This document shows, in pieces, positions 4,970-9,546 of a DNA stretch of 9,546 bases (position 1 is the first letter of the stretch; each line of letters opens with the position of its first letter). The stretch spans positions 1 through 9,546 of the forward strand of contig SHUN01000073.1 in assembly GCA_009697495.1 (NCBI GenBank). Reading direction: 5' to 3'. The position numbers were made by a program, and so were the translations under genes. Origin of the DNA: Bryobacterales bacterium (GTDB lineage Bacteria > Acidobacteriota > Terriglobia > Bryobacterales > Bryobacteraceae). The notes under the pieces were generated by a model. It was given only the letters and a program-made list of their open reading frames with translations. It made no database searches and had not been told where the DNA came from.

Positions 4970-7093
4970 ATGCACAAGCCCATTAAGTACGTGGAAAAGG
5001 CCGTCACCGCAACGGCGAACATTGCCTGGCAAGTTTTTGACCGTCTGAACCAGTTCAACCAGAACGCTTCGTTCACGCCGAAGTGGTCGGACAAGCCGTT
5101 GCTGAAGAGTTACGAGAAGCAGAAGCCCACCCTGGGATGGCCGCGCGAGACCGATTCGCTGTGCCCGAAGTGCATTCCGGAGTTGCGCAATAAGGTTGTC
5201 AACGGCGAAACACCGATGGAAGTGTTGCTCAACGAGAAGAACGGCGAGATCAAGGCGCAGATCATCGAGCGCGACGGCAAAATTTTGATGGTGAAGGAAT
5301 GCGAGATCCACGGCAAGTTTGAAGACTTGATGTCGATCGATCCCGCGTTCAGCAAGCATTTGGAAGACGTTTTCCCGGGCCGCGACATTCGCGCCCACAA
5401 CGACGAAAAACTCCACAATCACGGCACCTCAACCATCACCCACGGCCGCGGATCGGTGTTGACCATCGATTTGACCAACCGCTGCAACATGATGTGCGAC
5501 CCCTGCTTTATGGACGCGAACCAAGTGGGGTTCGTGCATGAACTGAGCTGGGAAGACATTAAGACGATGCTTGATAACGCCATCACCATCAAGCCGCGCC
5601 GTCAGATGTCGGTGCAGTTCTCCGGTGGTGAGCCGACGTTGTCGCCGTACTTCCTGGACGCCGTTCGTTATTCGCGCAAAGTGGGCTACAACTCGGTCCA
5701 GGCCGCCACAAACGGCATTGAGTTCGCCAAGAGCACGGAATTTTGTAAGCAGGCGGCCGAAGCCGGTCTGCGTTACGCGTATTTGCAGTTTGACGGCGTG
5801 GGCAATGAGGCGAACAGCCATCGCCGCGTCGGCAATCTGTTCGATGTGAAACTGAAGGCGATCACGAACCTGCACAATGCCGGTGTCGACATCGTCCCGG
5901 TCATCACGATCATCAATAGCATCAATAATGAGCAAGTGGGCGCGGTGGTGCGTTTCGCGCTCGACAATCCGAAGATTATCAGCTTCCTCTCGTTCCAGCC
6001 CGTGTCGTTCACCGGTCGTGACGAGGAAGTGACCCCGGAGCGCCGTGCGGCCCAGCGCTACACGTTGAGCCATTTGGCGCATGACGTTAAGAATCAAGTG
6101 GGACTCGGCATCCCAACCCGCGACTGGTTCCCGATCTCGTTCATGTCGACCTTCTCCGATTGGGCCGATCTGGTTCACGGACCGGAGCACGAATGGGGAC
6201 AATTGTCGTGCGGCTGCCACCCGAATTGCGGGATCGGCATGGCGTTAATGGTCGATAAGGAAACCAAGGAAGCCCGCCCGGTGACCGCGTTCCTGAATGC
6301 CGATCAGTTGGCGAAGGACATTGCGAAGGTCAACGACGCCGCTCGCGGCAAGAAATTGTCGATCATCGGCGTGTCGCTCGCTCTGTTGCGCAACTACAAG
6401 CCGTTTGAAGCTCCGACTCACTTCCGTTTGATGGATCTGTTGCAGAAGTTCGACAAGTGCTTTGGCGCCACCGGGCGCAGCTACGGCAAGGTGACCGGCG
6501 ACCGGACGATGAAGGACATCGAACTGCGCCGCGCCGACCGTTGGAACTTCCTGTTCATCGCTGGAATGTGGTTCCAGGATCTGTTCAACTACGACTTCCG
6601 CCGCACCGAACAGTGCATTATTCCGTACGCGACGCAGCAGGGCGAAATCAGCTTCTGCGCCTACAACACCGGTGTCGGCTGGCGGAACATCATCGAGAAA
6701 ATGCACATGACGGCCAGCTTGACCAAGTGGTACGAAGAGAACGGGCGTCATGAGATCTTCGCGGGCGGCAAGAGCGTCGGTTTGGATGAACAGAAGCATA
6801 AGCTGCTGTTGAACGACGCCGACGTGCAGCGCGAACGCCAGCACGATATGGACATCACCGGCGTGGCCAAAAATGCGCGGGAAGAGAAGATCAAAGTACG
6901 CGACGAAAAGATGAAGGAAACGATGAAGGAATCGGCGAAGAATGCAGAAATGGCGAAGTTGTACCGCCAGCACGTATTGAAAGAGCCGAAGCCCGAAGGC
7001 GGTTTCGTACCGCTGGGCGCGTTGGGCGGGATTGCTCCGGCCGCTCCGAAGAAGGTCGAGAAGATCGAAGAAGTGGGAACTTTCGGCGATTAG
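4970..7093 (+). CDS. Radical SAM protein of the Tes/MJ0619 type; candidate membrane-spanning-lipid synthase
   Basis: A 707-residue protein. ATG 4970 is chosen because AGGGAG (4958-4963) lies 6 nt before it; the frame is open further upstream (TTG 4904) but overlaps the likely promoter. Residues about 61-135 form a small metal-binding domain with C65-x2-C68 and C111-x2-H114 (DSLCPKC, KECEIHGKF). The radical SAM core starts at about 160, with C172-x3-C176-x2-C179 (RCNMMCDPCF) for the 4Fe-4S cluster that cleaves SAM and GGEP at 219-222 for SAM binding. Further cysteines at 414, 416, 420, 497, 549 and 563 (SCGCHPNC, then TEQCIIPYATQQGEISFCAYN) suggest extra iron-sulfur centres. This order is that of MJ0619/tetraether synthase, which joins lipid tails through unactivated carbons; bacterial relatives are tied to membrane-spanning lipids. 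Residues about 610-707 are a charged, coiled-coil-like extension with an Ala/Pro/Lys tail. Radical SAM membership is certain; the lipid-coupling role is inferred. Confidence 0.92.
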   Translation: MHKPIKYVEKAVTATANIAWQVFDRLNQFNQNASFTPKWSDKPLLKSYEKQKPTLGWPRETDSLCPKCIPELRNKVVNGETPMEVLLNEKNGEIKAQIIERDGKILMVKECEIHGKFEDLMSIDPAFSKHLEDVFPGRDIRAHNDEKLHNHGTSTITHGRGSVLTIDLTNRCNMMCDPCFMDANQVGFVHELSWEDIKTMLDNAITIKPRRQMSVQFSGGEPTLSPYFLDAVRYSRKVGYNSVQAATNGIEFAKSTEFCKQAAEAGLRYAYLQFDGVGNEANSHRRVGNLFDVKLKAITNLHNAGVDIVPVITIINSINNEQVGAVVRFALDNPKIISFLSFQPVSFTGRDEEVTPERRAAQRYTLSHLAHDVKNQVGLGIPTRDWFPISFMSTFSDWADLVHGPEHEWGQLSCGCHPNCGIGMALMVDKETKEARPVTAFLNADQLAKDIAKVNDAARGKKLSIIGVSLALLRNYKPFEAPTHFRLMDLLQKFDKCFGATGRSYGKVTGDRTMKDIELRRADRWNFLFIAGMWFQDLFNYDFRRTEQCIIPYATQQGEISFCAYNTGVGWRNIIEKMHMTASLTKWYEENGRHEIFAGGKSVGLDEQKHKLLLNDADVQRERQHDMDITGVAKNAREEKIKVRDEKMKETMKESAKNAEMAKLYRQHVLKEPKPEGGFVPLGALGGIAPAAPKKVEKIEEVGTFGD

Positions 7094-7117
7094 CATTGTA
7101 GCTGTTTAGAGGACGAG

Positions 7118-7149
7118 GGCCGCTGGTGAAAGCCGGCGGCCTTTTCCTT
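7118..7149 (+). terminator. Intrinsic terminator after the radical SAM gene
   Basis: GGCCGCTGG (7118-7126) pairs with CCGGCGGCC (7133-7141) over 9 bp with one G-T pair around a TGAAAG loop, followed at once by TTTTCCTTT. It begins 24 nt after the TAG stop. It separates the radical SAM gene from the three-gene unit downstream, so that unit should have its own promoter. Confidence 0.82.
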
Positions 7150-7398
7150 TGTACCAGGGCAAATTCGGCGCTTGCATGCGAAAAAGGGGGGGCCAGACTG
7201 GGAGCGTGCTACGTTCATTGAAGGGCCGTGGCACTCGACGATCTGTCGCCGCGTGACGGCCACCGGTCATTCCTTCGCTGTAATCGGCGGCTTGGCGTGC
7301 CCGATCAAAGACGCCTGAAGACATGGCGCCATGCGAAACAGCCATTGCAGCTTCGATGGCCCTCCACGTGCACATTTCTTCCTGACAGGAGGCAATGA
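7150..7398. other. Intergenic region upstream of the three-gene membrane unit
   Basis: This stretch of about 250 nt carries no convincing gene. It must hold the promoter of the three-gene unit, but no clear -35/-10 pair is visible; the best -10-like hexamer is TGTAAT at 7279-7284 without a matching -35 box at the right distance. A promoter for an alternative sigma factor is possible but cannot be named from one sequence. A perfect 12-bp palindrome lies at 7322-7333. Confidence 0.5.
7322..7333. repeat. Perfect 12-bp palindrome, possible operator
   Basis: CATGGCGCCATG is fully self-complementary and lies 65 nt before the first start codon of the three-gene unit, a suitable place for a dimeric regulator. 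In DNA of about 60% GC a single 12-bp palindrome can also arise by chance. The 8-bp core TGGCGCCA also occurs at 953-960 next to the fossil intron, in no related context. Confidence 0.3.
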
Positions 7399-7812
7399 AT
7401 GCCAAATAATGCCGTCCCCTACGGGGACCAATTCGCCCATGACTCCGCTACTCTCGGTGAAAAACTATCAGATTCCGCGGACGAACTAAAAGACAGGGTC
7501 TCGGACTTCGGTCGAACGGCGGACAACTCCGTTGACTCCAGCCGGGATGCAGCCGCCAGCGGGCTGCAACGGGCCGCAACGGCGCTCCATGAAAAGGCGT
7601 CGTCGCTACCGGGAGGCGAAAGAGTGAGCGGCATGGCGCACGCCACGGCCGAAACACTCAGCTCTACCGCCGATTACGTGAGGGATAACGACGTCAGCCG
7701 CATGATGTCCGATGTCGGCGGTGTCGTCAAGAAGAACCCGGGCCCCTCACTCCTGGCGGCCGTGGCGATCGGCTTCCTCGTGGGACGGGCTTTCAGCGGA
7801 AACCGGGATTGA
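7399..7812 (+). CDS. YqjD/ElaB-like (DUF883-type) C-tail-anchored membrane protein
   Basis: A 137-residue protein with a hydrophilic, Ala/Ser/Asp-rich, helix-forming part at about residues 10-105, without disulfide cysteines, and a single C-terminal membrane segment at about 116-132 (PSLLAAVAIGFLVGRAF) followed by SGNRD. A long amphipathic helical part ending in a KNPGPSLLAAVAIGFLVGR-type anchor is the pattern of YqjD/ElaB/DUF883 proteins. In E. coli these are inner-membrane, stationary-phase-induced proteins that bind ribosomes. AGGAGG (7387-7392) lies 6 nt before ATG 7399; another ATG at 7395 is out of frame and closes after four codons. It is the first gene of a three-gene unit. The family assignment rests on architecture more than residue identity; the role is inferred by analogy. 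Confidence 0.82.
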   Translation: MPNNAVPYGDQFAHDSATLGEKLSDSADELKDRVSDFGRTADNSVDSSRDAAASGLQRAATALHEKASSLPGGERVSGMAHATAETLSSTADYVRDNDVSRMMSDVGGVVKKNPGPSLLAAVAIGFLVGRAFSGNRD

Positions 7813-7836
7813 TTGAGGAAGGCGAGGAGTTACTAA

Positions 7837-8214
7837 ATGGCGCTCGGCGACCGTTCCATCTCAGTCGTTTTGCAGGACATTATTGCCAATGTGCAAGAGA
7901 TCGTGCGATCCGAGGTCCGTCTCGCCAAGACGGAAATTCGTGAAGAGGTTGCAACTGCCAGACCCTGGGCGCAAATGCTCGGCGCAGGCGCGGTTGCCGC
8001 TCTCTTCGCGATCTTGTTCGTGCTCCTCATGATCGTCCATGCCCTCGCCCTCATCATGCCAATGTGGGCTGCTTCGCTGAGCGTGGGGGCAGCCTTGGCT
8101 ATGTCCGCAAGCTTCCTGCTCACGGCCGGAATGAAACGGTTTCAACTTACCCCCGGCCAACCAATAAAAAACACACAGGAGAAAATGCAATGGGCCAAAC
8201 AACAGGCGAAATAA
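7837..8214 (+). CDS. YqjE/phage-holin-like membrane protein
   Basis: This 125-residue protein has an N-terminal amphipathic helix (SVVLQDIIANVQEIVRSEVR, then LAKTEIREEV, about residues 9-38). Two membrane helices follow at about 46-73 and 77-97, then a basic tail ending in MQWAKQQAK. The RSEVRLAKTEIREE helix before two membrane spans is the mark of the YqjE / Holin-X superfamily; despite the name, chromosomal members are not phage lysis proteins. In enterobacteria yqjE follows yqjD, the same order as here. GAGGAG (7824-7829) lies 7 nt before ATG. The gene starts 24 nt after the preceding stop and overlaps the next gene by 25 nt (8190-8214), so the three are surely cotranscribed and the last two probably translationally coupled. 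Confidence 0.87.
   Translation: MALGDRSISVVLQDIIANVQEIVRSEVRLAKTEIREEVATARPWAQMLGAGAVAALFAILFVLLMIVHALALIMPMWAASLSVGAALAMSASFLLTAGMKRFQLTPGQPIKNTQEKMQWAKQQAK
8177..8181 (+). promoter_or_regulatory. Shine-Dalgarno site inside the holin-like gene that sets the start of the DUF3618-like gene
   Basis: AGGAG lies 8 nt before ATG 8190 and within the last codons of the preceding gene. It picks ATG 8190 over the longer in-frame ATG at 8064, which would overlap the upstream gene by 151 bases and lacks a comparable site. Confidence 0.7.
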
Positions 8215-8642
8215 TATCTCATATCGATGAAACCCGGCACGACTTGGGCGACAACCTTGATGAACTGGAACAGAAGGTTAAGTCGGCAACCGATTGGAGG
8301 CAGCATTTCCAGACTAAGCCGATGACATTGCTGGGCGTCGCGTTCGGCGGCGGCATTCTGCTATCTATGGCCTTGGCCGGGAGCAGGAGCAAACGCATTC
8401 GGGAATTCGCTGCCGCGTCCGGTCCCGCGCCCTATATGGCCTCCCCCCGTGAGCGACACAAGGCGCTCGAAACCTGGGACAACATCAAAGGCGCTCTCAT
8501 AGGCGTGGCCGCGACTCGGTTTACTGACTTCGTGGACCAAGTCGTCCCTGGTTTCAACAAACATTATCAAACCGCCAGCGAGAAGGGCCGGGCGGCGCAA
8601 CACTCGAGAGGCACTGGAAACGCCAGCACACTCCAAAACTGA
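8190..8642 (+). CDS. DUF3618-like membrane protein
   Basis: A 150-residue protein. It opens with EIISHIDETRHDLGDNLDEL and EQKVKSATDW, a helix with the ID-x-TR-x2-L-x3-L-x2-L pattern typical of DUF3618. One membrane segment (about 44-62, MTLLGVAFGGGILLSMALAG) follows, with a Gly-rich face suited to helix packing, then a basic stop (SRSKRIREF). The C-terminal part (about 90-125) has a second weakly hydrophobic amphipathic helix (NIKGALIGVAATRFTDFVDQ). DUF3618 genes commonly sit beside DUF883-like and YqjE-like genes, as here, and the set is thought to support the envelope under stress; no biochemical role is established. The start overlaps the upstream gene by 25 nt. Confidence 0.85.
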   Translation: MGQTTGEIISHIDETRHDLGDNLDELEQKVKSATDWRQHFQTKPMTLLGVAFGGGILLSMALAGSRSKRIREFAAASGPAPYMASPRERHKALETWDNIKGALIGVAATRFTDFVDQVVPGFNKHYQTASEKGRAAQHSRGTGNASTLQN

Positions 8643-8678
8643 GTCGAATCACTCGGAATCCTTCAAGATCAATTGCCG

Positions 8679-8706
8679 CCGCCCCGGCCCAATATGGTCG
8701 GGGCGG
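8679..8706 (+). terminator. Strong GC stem-loop after the three-gene unit, without a T-run
   Basis: CCGCCCCGGCC (8679-8689) pairs with GGTCGGGGCGG (8696-8706) over 11 bp with one G-T pair and a loop of six bases (CAATAT). It begins 37 nt after the last stop of the unit. No T-run follows (AACGCC), so it is either a weak or factor-assisted terminator or a 3' structure that protects the mRNA from exonucleases. Confidence 0.55.
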
Positions 8707-9108
8707 AACGCCTTCCGAAGCTGAAGCTAAGACCGTGCAAGGCGATGATGGGCTTGGTTGCCAAGGGCCAGGACGTCAGGGATCGTCGCATGCGCCGCGC
8801 CAGTTAGGCTCGCCGCGGGCTCCGGTGCCTGTCGAGCTAGCTCATCGAAGCGCCCGCCTTTAAGGGAACCCGCCCGTCAGATCCAACCGGCAAAGCACTT
8901 AACTCCACCGATTGCTCCTAAGACCAGTACCTCTGGAGGGGTGATTCCCCTTAGCCTACGCAAAATCCCCCGAGGCCCTCTGCCTATTGCCGGTCGAACT
9001 GTCGCAAATGTTATCCCTAACGTTTTCGCCCGGTTCTGGCGATAAATAAGTGTGAGCGGCAAGGCGAACCTTGACGGAACGCCGCCGGCAGGGCTCCGCG
9101 CCGCTTCT

Positions 9109-9137
9109 TTGTGCTCGACCGAATTCGATACGATAAT
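9109..9137 (+). promoter_or_regulatory. Candidate promoter before the last gene
   Basis: TTGTGC (9109-9114) and GATAAT (9132-9137) are spaced by 17 nt; the -10 matches 5/6 and the -35 only 3/6. Transcription would start near 9144, almost on the GTG at 9141, which would mean a leaderless mRNA or that one of the two assignments is wrong. Confidence 0.3.
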
Positions 9138-9140
9138 CCG

Positions 9141-9546
9141 GTGCTCATATTTTGGTTATTCGCGATAACGGCGGGACTGCAAGCGGAGCCATTGCAGTGG
9201 CAGGATCTGACTCCGCCGATGCGCGCGCTGGTCACTCAGGCAGGGCTGACCGAATCGGCCTTTCCCGGCTGGCTGCTTCAGCGCCACGAAGCGGCCACGG
9301 ACCGGCTGGCCTCCGGGGCGGCCGAACACATCGCTTATTTCCTGCTGCAATCCGCAACGCTGCTCGACCATCCGCCGCTCAATCCGGCCCGCGAGGCCAA
9401 ACGGTATCTGCAATCTCTTTCCGGTTCGCAACGGGCAGCTTTCCTCGCCGGATCAATCCCCGCCGCGCCTCTTGCCGCGCCAGTCCATCGGCGGATGGAT
9501 GCGTTTTGGAACCGGCCGCCAGCTTCCGAACGGCACAGCCTGCTCC
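9141..9546 (+). CDS. Secreted protein of unknown function (3' truncated by window edge)
   Basis: The frame runs open from GTG 9141 to the window end, giving the first 135 residues. The N-terminus (MLIFWLFAITAGLQA, then EPLQW) is a short signal peptide with probable cleavage after residue 15, so the product is exported. The mature part is rich in Ala, Leu, Arg and Pro and seems helical (MRALVTQAGL, then FPGWLLQRHEAATDRLASG, AEHIAYFLLQSATLL, REAKRYLQSL). No catalytic motif or known domain was recognised. The frame is open back to 9075, and GTG 9111 is a second possible start that would add LDRIRYDNP with two Arg residues before the hydrophobic part, giving the signal peptide a more normal positive end. 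Neither start has a Shine-Dalgarno. Coding is supported by the signal peptide, uninterrupted frame and strong GC-rich codon use. Confidence 0.7.
   Translation, partial: MLIFWLFAITAGLQAEPLQWQDLTPPMRALVTQAGLTESAFPGWLLQRHEAATDRLASGAAEHIAYFLLQSATLLDHPPLNPAREAKRYLQSLSGSQRAAFLAGSIPAAPLAAPVHRRMDAFWNRPPASERHSLL

Larger units (their letters stand above)
8643..9140. other. Region of about 500 nt with no supported gene
   Basis: No open frame here has a start with a ribosome site or a recognisable product. It holds the strong stem-loop at 8679-8706 and a small hairpin (AGGGG-TGATT-CCCCT, about 8937-8950). On the minus strand one frame stays protein-like through a single TGA near 8877-8879 (PPEVLVLGAIGGVKCFAGWI before the stop, then FDELARQ and IPDVLALGNQAHHRLA after it). 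This might be a decayed gene, but the family is not recognised and the match could be chance in GC-rich DNA. Confidence 0.45.

Noticed and set aside
5429..6220. Long minus-strand open frame of 263 codons inside the radical SAM gene
   Set aside because: It is antisense to conserved radical SAM motifs, rich in His and Arg, and matches no known family; it arises from the codon bias of the real gene. The same applies to 6245-7096.
8064..8189. Longer start for the DUF3618-like protein
   Set aside because: It would overlap the holin-like gene by 151 bases, adds residues unlike the family N-terminus, and lacks a ribosome site like the AGGAG before ATG 8190.
7837..8214. Holin-like protein as evidence of a prophage
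   Set aside because: No other phage gene is present. The YqjE/Holin-X name is historical, and the flanking DUF883-like and DUF3618-like genes mark a chromosomal housekeeping or stress unit.
8758..9045. Plus-strand open frame of 95 codons
   Set aside because: It has no ribosome site, no recognisable domain and a composition (Ala, Pro, Arg, Ser) expected from random GC-rich sequence.

Overview
The window looks like chromosomal DNA of an acidobacterium, probably near the Solibacter/Bryobacter group. This is inferred from the roughly 60% GC content, a large Oar-type TonB-dependent receptor with an N-terminal carboxypeptidase-regulatory-like domain (a family greatly expanded in soil Acidobacteriota), and a long Tes/MJ0619-like radical SAM protein. 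No rRNA, tRNA, CRISPR array or intact mobile element was seen.

Layout. (1) 2-118 is the 3' end of a plus-strand gene, probably an alpha/beta hydrolase. (2) About 136-947 is a fossil bacterial group II intron on the minus strand. Its 5' end, the last part of its reverse transcriptase/maturase (with frameshifts) and its catalytic domain V hairpin can be recognised. Most of the interior is lost, and a fragment of an IS3-type transposase OrfA sits in the gap. (3) 973-4800 (minus) is a two-gene unit: a 1091-residue TonB-dependent receptor, then a membrane-anchored SRPBCC-domain protein 15 nt downstream. (4) 4801-4969 is a divergent intergenic region with a possible promoter and a small perfect inverted repeat. 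(5) 4970-7093 (plus) is a 707-residue radical SAM protein of the Tes/MJ0619 type, followed by a good intrinsic terminator. (6) 7399-8642 (plus) is a tight three-gene unit of small membrane proteins: YqjD/DUF883-like, YqjE/holin-like and DUF3618-like. (7) 8643-9140 is non-coding as far as can be seen, with one very strong stem-loop. (8) From 9141 to the window edge runs the 5' part of a gene for a secreted protein of unknown function.

How the parts relate. The most notable gene is the stand-alone radical SAM protein. Its family includes the archaeal enzyme that couples two lipid tails into membrane-spanning tetraethers, and related bacterial proteins are linked to membrane-spanning lipids such as iso-diabolic acid. 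Acidobacteria are known makers of such lipids, so a role in joining fatty-acyl chains across the membrane is a reasonable but unproven inference. The neighbouring three-gene unit also concerns the envelope: its members resemble the stress-induced yqjD-yqjE type proteins. However, it has its own upstream region behind a terminator, so a functional link to the radical SAM gene is not shown.
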